64,000 nt of DNA from Deltaproteobacteria bacterium RIFOXYD12_FULL_56_24 (GCA_001799285.1 MGTD01000007.1:124001-188000), one strand, 5' to 3'. Counted from the first letter of the stretch, positions 33,200 to 43,371 are shown. Numbers and translations: made by a program. Notes: generated by a model from the sequence alone, not told the origin.

Positions 33200-35098
33200 A
33201 TGCTTGGATTATTTTTCGATCATCATTTGCAGGAAAACGGGCAGGGCAGCCGAGTCAGAAACGCACTGCTCCGCCTGGTTCTAGAGGCAGGATACTCCAG
33301 TAGTATTACCTCCTTTACCCTGAGTGTCGCCTTGATCGGCATGGTCCGGCCGGTGATCGCGTCCCTGGTTTTACAGGGCTGGTTCGGCGGCATGACCGCG
33401 CTTTTTCTCCTCAGGATCACCGCCATTTTCTTCTACCGTCGTAAGCAGCAAGGCCGCGAGCCCATAAGCATGGGCTGGGTGCAGGCCTATATCGTCCTGC
33501 TGCTTCTCACCGGCCTCATGTGGGGGCTGGGCGTTATTTTCTTTTTCAAGCCCAATGCCATCATGGAGCAGATGGCGGTGATTTTTATTGTTGCCGGCCT
33601 CACCGCCGGGGCAATTCCAATCCTTGCCCCCCTGCGCCGGCTCTATTATGCCTATATCGCCGGTCCGTTGCTGCCCCTAATCTATTTGCTTCTACAGCAA
33701 GAAGGCCATTATTACAGCGTTTTGGCCAGCGTTATTGTGTTGTACACCCTGATGCTCATCAACTCGGCAAATCGCCTGCAGCAATCCCTGGTTTCCGCCC
33801 TGGAGATGGGGTTTGCCAACGAGCTTCTGGTGGCGGACCTAAGGCAGGCCGGCACGGAAAGCGAGGCCCTTAATTTGGCGCTGGTCGCCGAGAATGAACG
33901 GCGCAAGGCCACGGAAGGTGAGCTGGTTAAGGCCCTTGACGCCGCCGAGGCCGCCGGCCGGGCCAAGGATGAGTTTCTCGCCAACATGAGCCATGAGATC
34001 CGCACGCCGATGAACGGCATCCTTGGCACCCTCCAGCTTTTGCAGGACACCAAAATGGTTGGCGCCCAAGCCGAGTATGTGAAGGTCGCCCTTTCCTCGG
34101 CCGATGGTTTGCTGGCCATCCTCAACAATATTCTCGATTTTTCCAAGATCGCCGCCCACAAGCTGCAGCTGGAGGATATCCCCTTCAACCTGCGGGCCGT
34201 GGTGGAAGAGCTGGTGGTGTTGCACTCCAGTGAGGCCCAGGCCGGAAATCTCGCTCTGCGGGCGGAGATCGATCCGCAGCTGCCGGAGATGCTGATGGGC
34301 GATCCGACTCGCATCCGGCAGGTGTTGGCCAACTTCATGACCAATGCCATCAAGTTCACCGAGCGGGGCGAGGTGCTGGTCCGGGTGCGATGCATGTCCG
34401 CCGTTGCTTCCCGGGTGATGCTGCGCCTCGAAATTTGTGATACCGGCATCGGCATCCCGCCGGAAAAACAGGAAAACCTGTTCCAGCGCTTTACCCAGGC
34501 CGACGGCTCCACCACCAGGAAGTATGGCGGCACCGGCCTGGGTTTGGCCATTGTCCGCCAGCTTGTCCTGATGATGGACGGGAAGATAGGGGTGGAGAGC
34601 GAAGCGGGCCGGGGCTCCGTCTTCTGGTGCGAGCTGGATTTTCCCGTGGCCCCGGCCGTGGGCGGGCAAAGCGAGGGAGGGAAAGAGAACAAGTACGTCG
34701 GCTTGCAGGGCCATATTCTCCTGGTGGAGGACAACAAGGTCAATCAGCTGGTGGCCGGCAAGATGCTCACCGCCATGGGTTTGCGCGTCGATTATGCCGA
34801 GAACGGCGAAGAGGCGCTGGCCGCGTTGGCCAAAACGCGGTACGATCTGGTGTTTATGGATTGTCAAATGCCGGTGCTGGACGGTTATCAGGCAACGAAA
34901 GCCTTTCGGAGCCGGGAGGTTTCAGGAGAAAAGCGGCTGCCGATTATCGCCATGACCGCCAACACCTCGGAGGGAGACCGCCGGAAATGTCTGGAGGCGG
35001 GTATGGATGACTATCTTGCCAAGCCGGTGAAAAAAGAGCTGTTGTGGAACCTGTTGAACCGTAACCTATCACCGGGTAAGCCCACAAAGGTTAAATAA
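33200..35098 (+). CDS. Membrane hybrid histidine kinase with C-terminal receiver domain
   Basis: [70 protein letters not shown]. Confidence 0.93.
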   Translation: MLGLFFDHHLQENGQGSRVRNALLRLVLEAGYSSSITSFTLSVALIGMVRPVIASLVLQGWFGGMTALFLLRITAIFFYRRKQQGREPISMGWVQAYIVLLLLTGLMWGLGVIFFFKPNAIMEQMAVIFIVAGLTAGAIPILAPLRRLYYAYIAGPLLPLIYLLLQQEGHYYSVLASVIVLYTLMLINSANRLQQSLVSALEMGFANELLVADLRQAGTESEALNLALVAENERRKATEGELVKALDAAEAAGRAKDEFLANMSHEIRTPMNGILGTLQLLQDTKMVGAQAEYVKVALSSADGLLAILNNILDFSKIAAHKLQLEDIPFNLRAVVEELVVLHSSEAQAGNLALRAEIDPQLPEMLMGDPTRIRQVLANFMTNAIKFTERGEVLVRVRCMSAVASRVMLRLEICDTGIGIPPEKQENLFQRFTQADGSTTRKYGGTGLGLAIVRQLVLMMDGKIGVESEAGRGSVFWCELDFPVAPAVGGQSEGGKENKYVGLQGHILLVEDNKVNQLVAGKMLTAMGLRVDYAENGEEALAALAKTRYDLVFMDCQMPVLDGYQATKAFRSREVSGEKRLPIIAMTANTSEGDRRKCLEAGMDDYLAKPVKKELLWNLLNRNLSPGKPTKVK

Positions 35099-35268
35099 CC
35101 ACGGAATCACCCTTCGGGTATAAGTTTCGTTTTGAGCAGGCAAGCTGCTCAACTCAGCTAAAAACGGTCACAGGGTGGTGCAGGTTGCGGCAAGCGGGAC
35201 GGCGATGCGTACTTTTGTACGTGAGCCGGACCGATCGCCGCAAGATGTGGTGCCCTGTGATCGCTTAC
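35061..35268 (-). repeat. Palindromic MITE-like element, copy 3 (A+B+C)
   Basis: GTAACCTATCACCGGG...CCCTGTGATCGCTTAC, flanked by GTTGAACC/GTTGAACC. Confidence 0.9.
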
Positions 35269-35370
35269 GTTGAACCGGCTGCTTGCCGGCGCTTCTTCCT
35301 AACTTGTTGTCATTATGTGTAAAATCGTTAAAAAGCTTGAGTGTTTACTCGGATCTGTGCTATAGAAGGA

Positions 35371-35472
35371 GAACGGTTTCGGCTATTTTCCAGGTTTGGG
35401 AGCAGTCAGAACCAGGTTGCAGTACCTGTAGATGTGTGAAGAGGGACCGCGCACCGGTCCCTTAATTTTTTT
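35371..35472 (+). ncRNA. Candidate small RNA or structured leader upstream of the RRM gene
   Basis: TTGAGT-18-TATAGA promoter (35337-35366), internal CAGGT..ACCTG hairpin, ends in an intrinsic terminator; no ORF. Confidence 0.45.
35443..35472 (+). terminator. Rho-independent terminator
   Basis: GGGACCG-CGCAC-CGGTCCC followed by TTAATTTTTTT. Confidence 0.75.
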
Positions 35473-35579
35473 GCACTTCTCCTGAGGGGCCAATTGTTGG
35501 CCGGGGCGCTATCCGCCAATTCTGTGCGTTGGGTTTTTTGATAGCGTTTGTTATGTATGCACATAGGGAGGATGGATCA

Positions 35580-35855
35580 ATGAATATGTATATCGGCAAT
35601 CTTGCTTTTGGGGTCACCGAAGAAGAGCTGAAAGAACTTTTTGCCGCCTTCGGCGAGGTCGCCAGCATCAGTTTGGTAAAAGACCGGTTTTCCGGGCAGT
35701 CCAAGGGCTTTGGCTTTATCGAGATGCCCAATAATTCCGAGGCGGACAAGGCGATCAAGGCCTTGAACAAGACCATGCTCAAGGGCCGCGATCTCAAGGT
35801 GAATCAGGCTGAGGTCAAGAAGAAAGACAAGAAGCGCCGTCGGCCCAGCTATTGA
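35580..35855 (+). CDS. RRM-type RNA-binding protein
   Basis: MYIGNLAFGVTEEELKELFAAFG (RNP2), KGFGFIEM (RNP1), basic tail. Confidence 0.9.
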   Translation: MNMYIGNLAFGVTEEELKELFAAFGEVASISLVKDRFSGQSKGFGFIEMPNNSEADKAIKALNKTMLKGRDLKVNQAEVKKKDKKRRRPSY

Positions 35856-35894
35856 TGGGAACCGGAAACGCGGCAAGGCAAGAGAGTATGGGAG

Positions 35895-35929
35895 CAGGTT
35901 GAGCCAATTTGGCTCAACCTGTTTTTTTT
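35895..35929 (+). terminator. Rho-independent terminator of the RRM gene
   Basis: CAGGTTGAGCC-AATTT-GGCTCAACCTG-TTTTTTTT. Confidence 0.9.
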
Positions 35930-35977
35930 GTGGATCGCCCGGCATGGCAGGGCGCAGGCAAGGCAGACGGGGAAGCG

Positions 35978-36577
35978 ATGGATACCAGCAGAATAGATGC
36001 CTTGCTTGAGGGGATCAAGAAGCTTGAGCAGGAGCTCCTGCAAGAGATCGAGAAGAAGGAGGCGGAGTTTTACTACCGGGTGGTCGGCCGCAAGGTCCGT
36101 TTCGAGGCGGAGGTCAGAAAACGGCACCGGAGCCTGATGCAGCGGTTGTCCCGCTATCTGTCCGAGGCCGCCCTGCTCAACATCTTCACCGCGCCGTTTA
36201 TCTGGGTTATCCTGATCCCGGCCCTGTTTCTGGATCTGTCGGTCACCATCTTTCAGGCCGTCTGCTTCCCGGTCTATCGCATCCCTAAGGTGAAGCGGCG
36301 CCGCTACATCATCATCGACCACCAGGCCCTGGCCTATCTGAACCTGATCGAAAAGTTCAACTGCATGTATTGCAGCTATGCCAACGGGCTGATCGCCTAT
36401 GTCCGGGAGATCGCCGGCCGCACCGAGCAGTACTGGTGTCCGATCAAACACGCCCGGCTGCAGGCCTCCCTGCACAGCCGCTATGGAAAATTTTTGGAGT
36501 ACGGCGACGCCGAGGGCTATCGCCGGCATCTGGAGGAGATTCGCCGTGATTTCAGCGACCTGGAAGACAAGAATTAA
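35978..36577 (+). CDS. Conserved hypothetical membrane protein
   Basis: Coiled N-terminus then hydrophobic segment ALLNIFTAPFIWVILIPALFLDLSVTIF; start placed after the terminator. Confidence 0.6.
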   Translation: MDTSRIDALLEGIKKLEQELLQEIEKKEAEFYYRVVGRKVRFEAEVRKRHRSLMQRLSRYLSEAALLNIFTAPFIWVILIPALFLDLSVTIFQAVCFPVYRIPKVKRRRYIIIDHQALAYLNLIEKFNCMYCSYANGLIAYVREIAGRTEQYWCPIKHARLQASLHSRYGKFLEYGDAEGYRRHLEEIRRDFSDLEDKN

Positions 36578-37181
36578 CCTGGGCGCGGTGGCCTGGGCCG
36601 CCATCTATCTGGCGGTGCTGGTCTGGTCCGCCATTGAGCCCAAGGATTTCTATACCTGGTTTCTGGAGGTGCTGCCCGCCCTGATCGGGGCCGGAGTGCT
36701 GCTCGCCACCCGCCGCCGCTTTCCGCTGACCACCCTGGTCTATATCCTGATCCTGGTCCACAGCCTGATTCTGATGCAGGGCGGCCATTACACCTATGCA
36801 GAGGAGCCTTTTTTCAACTGGCTTAAGGAGATCTTCGCCTGGCCGCGCAACAACTACGACAAGGTGGGCCATCTTGCCCAGGGCTTTATCCCGGCCATGG
36901 TGACCAGGGAGATTCTGCTCCGTAAGGCGGTGGTCTGCGGTCGCGGCTGGCTGAGTTTTCTGGTGGTCTGTGTCTGCCTGGCGATCAGCGCCTTCTACGA
37001 GCTGCTGGAATGGTGGGTGGCGGCGCTTTCCGGCACAGGGGCCGACGCCTTTCTCGCTACCCAGGGCTATATCTGGGACACCCAGTCGGACATGGGGTTT
37101 GCCCTGCTGGGCGCTGTTTTGGCCTTGGTTCTGCTGGGAAAAGTGCATGACCGGCAGTTGGCGGCGTTGCTGCGGCAATAA
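36546..37181 (+). CDS. DUF2238 (YjdF-like) membrane protein
   Basis: VHSLILMQGGHYTYAEEPFFNWLKE...NNYDKVGHLAQGFIPAM...ELLEWWVA...TQGYIWDTQSDMGFALLGA. Confidence 0.8.
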   Translation: MISATWKTRINLGAVAWAAIYLAVLVWSAIEPKDFYTWFLEVLPALIGAGVLLATRRRFPLTTLVYILILVHSLILMQGGHYTYAEEPFFNWLKEIFAWPRNNYDKVGHLAQGFIPAMVTREILLRKAVVCGRGWLSFLVVCVCLAISAFYELLEWWVAALSGTGADAFLATQGYIWDTQSDMGFALLGAVLALVLLGKVHDRQLAALLRQ

Positions 37182-37187
37182 TAAACC

Positions 37188-38294
37188 TCAGAAAGAGAGC
37201 CCGCTCCACTCCCTGCCTTGCGAATCCGCCACCTCCCGGCTGGTGAGTTTTCCCTGGTACACATTCACCCCCTGCAATAAGGCGCGGTCTTCCCGCATCG
37301 CCATGGCAAACCCCTTGTTCGCCATGGCCAGAGCATAGGGCAGGGTGGCGTTGGTCAAGGCAAAGGTGGAGGTGCGCGGCACCGCGCCGGGCATGTTGGC
37401 CACGCAGTAATGGATGATCCCGTCCACCGTATAGACCGGATCGGCGTGGGTGGTGGGGCGGGAGGTTTCCGCACAGCCGCCCTGGTCGATGGCCACATCG
37501 ACGAGCACCGCTCCCGGCCGCATCAGCCCCAGCATCTCCCGGCGGATCAGCTTGGGGGCCCGTGCGCCCGGCGTCAGCACCGCCCCCACCACCAGGTCGG
37601 CTTTGACAAGTTCTTCGGCGAGGGTGTGTTCGCTGCCGGCCAGGGTAAGGAGGCGGCCCTGGAACAGATCATCCAGCTCGGCAAGGCGGCGCAGGTTGCG
37701 GCCGATGATGGTTGTTTGCGCGCCAAGCCCCATCGCCATTTGCGCCGCATTGACCCCTACGGTGCCGCTGCCCAGGATGGTCACCTGGCCCGGCGCCACG
37801 CCGGGCACCCCGGCCAGCAGCACCCCGCGGCCGCCCGCTTCTTTTTCGAGAAAATGAGCGCCCACCTGAATGGCCATCCGGCCCGCCACCTGACTCATGG
37901 GGGCGAGCAGCGGCAAAAAGCCGTTGTCGAGCCGCACCGTTTCGTAGGCCACCCCGCTCACCTGGGCGTCGAGCAGCACCTGGGTCAGCTCCGGGAGCGG
38001 GGCCAGGTGCAGATAGGTGTAGAGGATCAACCCCGGCCGCAGCCGTGGATATTCGGGGGGGAGCGGCTCCTTGACCTTCATGAGCAGGTCGGCCTGTGCC
38101 CAGACCTCGGTGGCAGAGGCGGCGATTATGGCCCCAGCGGCCCTGTATCCGGCATCGTCAATGCCGCTGCCTTCTCCCGCCCCCTGCTCGATCAGCACCG
38201 TATGCCCGGCCTGCACCAGAGCCTTGACCCCGGAGGGAACGATCCCCACCCGGAACTCCTTTTCCTTGATCTCTTTAGGTACGCCGACGATCAT
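37188..38294 (-). CDS. ald: Alanine dehydrogenase
   Basis: MIVGVPKEIKEKEFRVGIVPSGVKALVQAGHTVLIEQGAGEGSG; GTVGVNAAQMAMGLGA. Confidence 0.95.
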   Translation of the reverse strand: MIVGVPKEIKEKEFRVGIVPSGVKALVQAGHTVLIEQGAGEGSGIDDAGYRAAGAIIAASATEVWAQADLLMKVKEPLPPEYPRLRPGLILYTYLHLAPLPELTQVLLDAQVSGVAYETVRLDNGFLPLLAPMSQVAGRMAIQVGAHFLEKEAGGRGVLLAGVPGVAPGQVTILGSGTVGVNAAQMAMGLGAQTTIIGRNLRRLAELDDLFQGRLLTLAGSEHTLAEELVKADLVVGAVLTPGARAPKLIRREMLGLMRPGAVLVDVAIDQGGCAETSRPTTHADPVYTVDGIIHYCVANMPGAVPRTSTFALTNATLPYALAMANKGFAMAMREDRALLQGVNVYQGKLTSREVADSQGREWSGLSF

Positions 38295-38306
38295 CGCCTA
38301 TTCTCC

Positions 38307-38798
38307 TTATTCCACCACCATTACGGCGCAGTGTTTGGCATGGTGCAGGATCTTGCTGGAGGTGGAGCCAAAGACAAACTCCTCGCTATGGGAGATGCCC
38401 CGGCGTCCCACCACCACGATACAGCAGCGCAGCTTTTCCTGCTCTTCCAGGATGGCGTCGCCGACGGAGATGGTGCCGGGTCGAATGGAGAGGCGGGTCG
38501 CGATTCTGGCATCTGAAAAGCCCGCGCCCAGGAGGATTTCCTTGTACCCGGTCAGGTGTTTTTGCATCTCGGCTTCTTTTGCCTGCAACCAGGGCCGGCG
38601 CTCGGCCTCGGTGGGAAAGAAATCCTCGGAAGGCTCGGGGATGATGGAAAGCAGGGTGACAAAGACATTCTGAGAATCACTGAAAAAATCAGCCAGAAAC
38701 ATCACCGCCCGTTTGGAGTTGGCGGATTCGTCCACCGCCGCCAGCAGATGGCGTTCCGTGTCCCTGCGAGCAAGATCGCCGAAGTCATGTTCGTTCAT
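38307..38798 (-). CDS. Universal stress protein (UspA family)
   Basis: HLLAAVDESANSKRAVMFLADFF; VVVGRRGISHSEEFVFGSTSSKILHHAKHCAVMVV. Confidence 0.85.
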   Translation of the reverse strand: MNEHDFGDLARRDTERHLLAAVDESANSKRAVMFLADFFSDSQNVFVTLLSIIPEPSEDFFPTEAERRPWLQAKEAEMQKHLTGYKEILLGAGFSDARIATRLSIRPGTISVGDAILEEQEKLRCCIVVVGRRGISHSEEFVFGSTSSKILHHAKHCAVMVVE

Positions 38799-39802
38799 GC
38801 CTGCCTCCCTGTGAGCGAAACCATGTCCGCCCGAGCCCTGGCGAGGTCGTCCAGCAGCTGGTCGGTGGTTTCGTAAAAAATGTTCGCGCCGACGGAAAAG
38901 TGGAGCAGCGCCTGGTTTAATGAGTCAGGAATGTAGGGATAGATCTTCTTAAGGTTGGCCACCCGGTTTTTGTAGGCGATGCTCAGATCCTCGCCCCAGA
39001 GGGTGTCGAAGATTTCCCGTTGGTTGTGGTAGAGATCAGGCACCAGCACATCGCCGCGGCCGGCCACAAAGATGAGGAGGTTGCCCAGCCCCTGCATGTC
39101 GAAGCCGAACAGGGCTTCTCCTTGCTGGTAGTTGTAGTCGAAATCGATCCAGCGGTTTGTCTTGGTGTCTACGTCCCAGAGGATATGGTCACGCCTGATG
39201 TCGCCATGTTTTTCGCCGTTGTCGTGCAGGAACTTGATGGCCAGTACCAATTCGAGGTATTGATCCAGAATCTGCGGGAAGTAGCGGTGAAAGTAGTCGT
39301 AATGGTCGGTGCCGTAGCCTGTCACCACGTCATCAAAACGCGGGCCGTGGATGAATTCCAGAATGCGGACATTGTTGCCTGCCGCGTCGAGAACCCAGTG
39401 GCCGTGCATGAAATTCCCGTGGTTTGCGACCAGATCAAGAATCCGCGCCTCTTTTTTCGGGCTGCGGTAGCAGGTGATCGTCACCTCCCCCACCGTGGTC
39501 TCAAACTGCTCGTGGAAGACCAGTTTGAGAATTTTGGTGGCGCCGGTGGTCAGCTCGATGGCCCTGCGGACCCAATATTTTGGTTCGTCGTCGATGCCGA
39601 AGCGGCCTTCCTTCTCACAGCGGTGGACCCAGTAAGGAACCCCGCCGAGAACCACCACATCGTTGTACTCCACTTTGAAGAAGTCGCTGGTGTCGGTAAT
39701 GATCTTGAAGCGTTTCGGCACCCGGTCCGGTCCGGCATGTCCGGCGATGAGCTCGCGGATCGTAGCTTCTTGCAGGGTTTTGGCAGGTTGCACCATCAAC
39801 AT
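38795..39802 (-). CDS. Protein-kinase-fold protein
   Basis: KHGDIRRDHILWDVDTKTNRWIDFDYNYQ catalytic/DFG-like region; SD CCAGGAGG before ATG 39802. Confidence 0.7.
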   Translation of the reverse strand: MLMVQPAKTLQEATIRELIAGHAGPDRVPKRFKIITDTSDFFKVEYNDVVVLGGVPYWVHRCEKEGRFGIDDEPKYWVRRAIELTTGATKILKLVFHEQFETTVGEVTITCYRSPKKEARILDLVANHGNFMHGHWVLDAAGNNVRILEFIHGPRFDDVVTGYGTDHYDYFHRYFPQILDQYLELVLAIKFLHDNGEKHGDIRRDHILWDVDTKTNRWIDFDYNYQQGEALFGFDMQGLGNLLIFVAGRGDVLVPDLYHNQREIFDTLWGEDLSIAYKNRVANLKKIYPYIPDSLNQALLHFSVGANIFYETTDQLLDDLARARADMVSLTGRQA

Positions 39803-39866
39803 GATCCTCCTGGCATATGGTAGCATCAAACAGGGGGAAAAGGCAATTTTTCCAGTCTTGCCTCGA

Positions 39867-40376
39867 TCAGCGGGATGGGGCTGCTCTTCCGGGTAGACGG
39901 GCGAGAAAATCCGCCAGCCGGGCCGGGTCGCGCAGCTCTTCCTCGTCGGCAATGGGCAGGGTGGGCAGGCGCTCCATGACCAGACCGGCAAAGAAGCCGG
40001 GGCTGGATGCGGTTTTCCCCTCGCCTTTCCCGTGCACCGCAACCCGTTTGCCGCAGGAGGGGGAGCGGGCCTTGAGGACCAAGCCGGCGATGCCCTCGGC
40101 TACGAGCGCATTCATCCGTCGGGCGGCCCAGGCCTGCATTGGTGCGGTAAGGTCGCGGCGGGTGGTGACGGTGACCAGCCTCGGGTTTTCCGGATCTCCT
40201 TCCAGCCGCATGGGTTCGCGGGGGATGCCCAGGCCGCATTCCGCCTCCGGGCAGAGCGGCACCAGGGTGACGGAGCGGGCCAGGGCCTCCACCAGCAGGG
40301 ACTCGAGCCGGTGGCCGCCGTCGTAACGGGTATTTTGGCCAAATAGGCAGGCGCTGATTCCGATTGGGATTTTCAT
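39867..40376 (-). CDS. DUF523 family protein
   Basis: GISACLFGQNTRYDGGH; CPEAECGLGIPREPMRL; KARSPSCGK. Confidence 0.88.
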   Translation of the reverse strand: MKIPIGISACLFGQNTRYDGGHRLESLLVEALARSVTLVPLCPEAECGLGIPREPMRLEGDPENPRLVTVTTRRDLTAPMQAWAARRMNALVAEGIAGLVLKARSPSCGKRVAVHGKGEGKTASSPGFFAGLVMERLPTLPIADEEELRDPARLADFLARLPGRAAPSR

Positions 40377-40414
40377 GGTGGTATTGTAGCATGAAAAAAT
40401 AAGGAGAACAAAAG

Positions 40415-41263
40415 ATGTCTCAGGGATTCAGACTTGGTGCTTTTACCATTCATTGGCTGCAGGGCGGGGTGTTCGAGGTCGACGGCGGTTCCATGTTCGG
40501 GGTGGTGCCCCGGGTGCTCTGGGAGAAGAAATGCGCCGCCACCCCGGACAATTACGTGCGGCTGGCAAATTCGCCCATGCTGCTGCAAACACCCCAGGGC
40601 AATGTGCTCATCGAAACGGGTCTCGGCAACAAGCTGACGGCCAAGCAGAGGGGGATCTTCCGGGTGCGGGCCGATTGGGATCTTGTGGCCGGCCTGGCCC
40701 GGCTCGGGCTCTCCCGCGAGTCCATCAGCCAGGTTATCCTCACCCACGGCGATTTCGATCATGCCGGCGGGGTCACCATGCTGAACGACAGCGGCGGGTT
40801 GGAATTAACCTTTCCTGCCGCCCGGCACTACCTCCAGCGTCAGGAATGGGAGGATGTTCTGTCCCCCAACAAACGCTCGGCCGACGCTTACTGGGAGGAG
40901 AACTTTGCTGGTCTGGTCGAGGGGGAAAATCTGCATTTGGTGGAGGGTGAGGAGGAGGTTTTGCCGGGGGTACGCCTGGTGCGGAGCGGCGGTCATACCA
41001 GGGGGCATCAGGCGGTCTGGCTCGAATCAGGGGGACAGATCGCCCTGCATCTGGGCGATCTTCTGCCCATGCCCTGCAACAGCAACCCACTCTGGATCAC
41101 GGCCTACGACAATTTCCCCCTGGATTCCATCGCCGCCAAGGAACAGTTTTTGGGGCAGGCAATCAGCCGGGAGGCCTGGTTTCTTTTCTATCATGACCCG
41201 GAAATCTTGGCCTGCAAGCTCGATGGGGATGGCGCGGTGCGGGAAGCCTTTTGCGCGGCATAA
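40415..41263 (+). CDS. MBL-fold metallohydrolase
   Basis: LTHGDFDHAGG; RSGGHTRGHQAVWLES; HLGDLLP. Confidence 0.9.
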   Translation: MSQGFRLGAFTIHWLQGGVFEVDGGSMFGVVPRVLWEKKCAATPDNYVRLANSPMLLQTPQGNVLIETGLGNKLTAKQRGIFRVRADWDLVAGLARLGLSRESISQVILTHGDFDHAGGVTMLNDSGGLELTFPAARHYLQRQEWEDVLSPNKRSADAYWEENFAGLVEGENLHLVEGEEEVLPGVRLVRSGGHTRGHQAVWLESGGQIALHLGDLLPMPCNSNPLWITAYDNFPLDSIAAKEQFLGQAISREAWFLFYHDPEILACKLDGDGAVREAFCAA

Positions 41264-41353
41264 AATTTTTTGCCAAGCAAAAGCCATTGGCCGCCACCGA
41301 ATCGTGCTTGAAAACTATCCCGCTTTTCCTGATTCTCGCCTCTGGTTAAGCCT

Positions 41354-42352
41354 TTACTTGAGGGCCTCTGCAAGAGCCACCGCGACCGCAACGGAAGCCC
41401 CGACCATGGGGTTGTTTCCCATGCCGAGAAATCCCATCATTTCCACATGGGCCGGCACGGAGGATGAGCCGGCGAATTGGGCGTCGGAGTGCATCCGCCC
41501 CATGGTGTCGGTCATGCCGTAGGAGGCCGGACCGGAGCCCATGTTGTCCGGATGCAGGGTGCGACCGGTGCCGCCCCCCGACGCCACGGAGAAGTACTTC
41601 TTTCCCCGTTCCAGGCACTCTTTCTTGTAGGTGCCGGCCACCGGGTGCTGGAAACGGGTGGGATTGGTGGAGTTGCCGGTGATGGAAACATCCACTCCTT
41701 CATGGTGGTTGATCGCCACTCCTTCCCGAACATCGTCCGCGCCAAAACAGCGAACCTTGGCCTTTTCCCCTTTGGAGTAGGATACTTCCCGCACGATCGC
41801 CAAGGTGCCTGCGCCATAGTCGAATTGCGTCTGCACGTAAGTGAAGCCATTGATGCGGGAGATGATCTGGGCCGCGTCTTTACCGAGTCCGTTCAGGATG
41901 ACTCGCAACGGCTCCTTTCTGGCTTTGTTGGCCGAGCGGGCAAGGCCGATGGCCCCTTCGGCGGCAGCAAAAGATTCATGGCCGGCCAGGAAGGCGAAGC
42001 ATTTCGTCGCCTCTAAAAGCAGCATGGAGGCCAGATTACCGTGACCAAGGCCTACCTTGCGATCTTCCGCCACGGAGCCGGGGATGCAGAAGGCCTGGAG
42101 CCCCTCGCCCAGCGTCCGGGCAATGTCCACCGCCTTGGTTTCTCCCTTTTTCAGGGCGATGGCCGCGCCGAGAATGTATGCCCAGCAGGCGTTCTCGAAA
42201 CAAATCGGCTGGATACCCTTGACGATGCCATAAACATCCACCCCTTTTTTTTCGCACAGCGTGCGGGCCTCTTCCATGGAGGCCAGGCCATACTGGGCCA
42301 GGACGGGGGTGATTTTTTCTATTCTTCGTTCGTAACTTTCAAACAGGGCCAT
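41354..42352 (-). CDS. GGGtGRT protein (family of unknown function)
   Basis: SVASGGGTGRTLHPDNMGSGPASYGMTDTMGRMHSDAQFAGSSSVPAH. Confidence 0.85.
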   Translation of the reverse strand: MALFESYERRIEKITPVLAQYGLASMEEARTLCEKKGVDVYGIVKGIQPICFENACWAYILGAAIALKKGETKAVDIARTLGEGLQAFCIPGSVAEDRKVGLGHGNLASMLLLEATKCFAFLAGHESFAAAEGAIGLARSANKARKEPLRVILNGLGKDAAQIISRINGFTYVQTQFDYGAGTLAIVREVSYSKGEKAKVRCFGADDVREGVAINHHEGVDVSITGNSTNPTRFQHPVAGTYKKECLERGKKYFSVASGGGTGRTLHPDNMGSGPASYGMTDTMGRMHSDAQFAGSSSVPAHVEMMGFLGMGNNPMVGASVAVAVALAEALK

Positions 42353-42372
42353 GTCCTGACTCCTCCCGTTTA

Positions 42373-42465
42373 TTGTTGAAATCGCAAAAAACCGCGATTA
42401 CAACGGTTGCGACTTTGTGATTCTTTGATTTTGTGTTACTGACCTTTGGCCTTTTCATTTTTTGC
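42373..42465 (+). repeat. Dispersed hairpin repeat D, copy 2
   Basis: TTGTTGAAATCGCAAAAAACCGCGATTACAACG...TTTGATTTTGTGT..TGACCT. Confidence 0.6.
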
Positions 42466-42475
42466 AAGTCCAGCC

Positions 42476-43168
42476 TTATTCGTGACGTGGATTGATGGTG
42501 CGAGTGGCTTCACCAAAGCGGCCGTAGCTTGCCGTCGCCTTGCCCAGAGCCTCGTTGGCGTCCATGCCCTTGTGGATCATCTCCATCATCTTGCCCAGAT
42601 GGATAAATTCGTAGCCGATGACCTCATCGTTATCGTCCAGGGCCAAGCGCGTTACGTACCCTTCGGCCATTTCCAGATAGCGGACTCCCTTGGCTAAAGT
42701 GCCGTACATGGTCCCCACCTGGCTACGCATGCCTTTGCCCAGATCTTCCAGTCCGGCGCCGATGGGAAGCCCCCCTTCCGAAAAGGCGGTCTGGGTACGG
42801 CCATAAACGATTTGCAAGAACAGCTCCCGCATGGCGGTATTGATGGCATCGCACACCAGATCAGTGTTGAGCGCTTCCAGGATGGTCTTGCCCGGCAGGA
42901 TTTCCGCGGCCATGGCTGCCGAATGGGTCATGCCCGAGCAGCCGATGGTCTCCACCAGCGCTTCTTCGATAAGGCCATCCTTCACGTTGAGGGTGAGTTT
43001 GCAGGCGCCCTGTTGCGGGGCACACCAGCCCACGCCGTGGGTCAGCCCGGCGATATCCTTGATCTCCTTGGCCCGCGTCCAGCGGCCCTCCTGCGGAATC
43101 GGTGCTGCTCCATGATTCGCGCCTTTAGCCACGCAGGTCATTTTTTCCACTTCCGCCGCGTAGAGCAT
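42476..43168 (-). CDS. NifU-like iron-sulfur scaffold domain protein, partner of GGGtGRT
   Basis: VKDGLIEEALVETIGCSGMTHSAAMAAEILPGKTILEAL. Confidence 0.75.
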   Translation of the reverse strand: MLYAAEVEKMTCVAKGANHGAAPIPQEGRWTRAKEIKDIAGLTHGVGWCAPQQGACKLTLNVKDGLIEEALVETIGCSGMTHSAAMAAEILPGKTILEALNTDLVCDAINTAMRELFLQIVYGRTQTAFSEGGLPIGAGLEDLGKGMRSQVGTMYGTLAKGVRYLEMAEGYVTRLALDDNDEVIGYEFIHLGKMMEMIHKGMDANEALGKATASYGRFGEATRTINPRHE

Positions 43169-43209
43169 TAACGACCTCCCTGTAGGTTATTCATTTTCAT
43201 GTTGGTGAG

Positions 43210-43365
43210 GTAACCGTTCAGCAGCACCACATCTTCGGACGATCGACCAGGCTTGCGTACACGAGGTACGCAGCGCCGAGCCGCTTGTCCAAATCTGCGG
43301 TGCTGCTGAACGGTTACCGTCCGGCGGTTATTGCTGATTTGGTGACCGCCCCGGTGAACGGTTAC
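43210..43365 (+). repeat. Palindromic MITE-like element, copy 4 (A+C, variant arms)
   Basis: GTAACCGTTCAGCAGCACC...GGTGCTGCTGAACGGTTAC...CCGGTGAACGGTTAC; flanks TTGGTGAG/TTGATGAG (7/8). Confidence 0.85.
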
Positions 43366-43371
43366 TTGATG

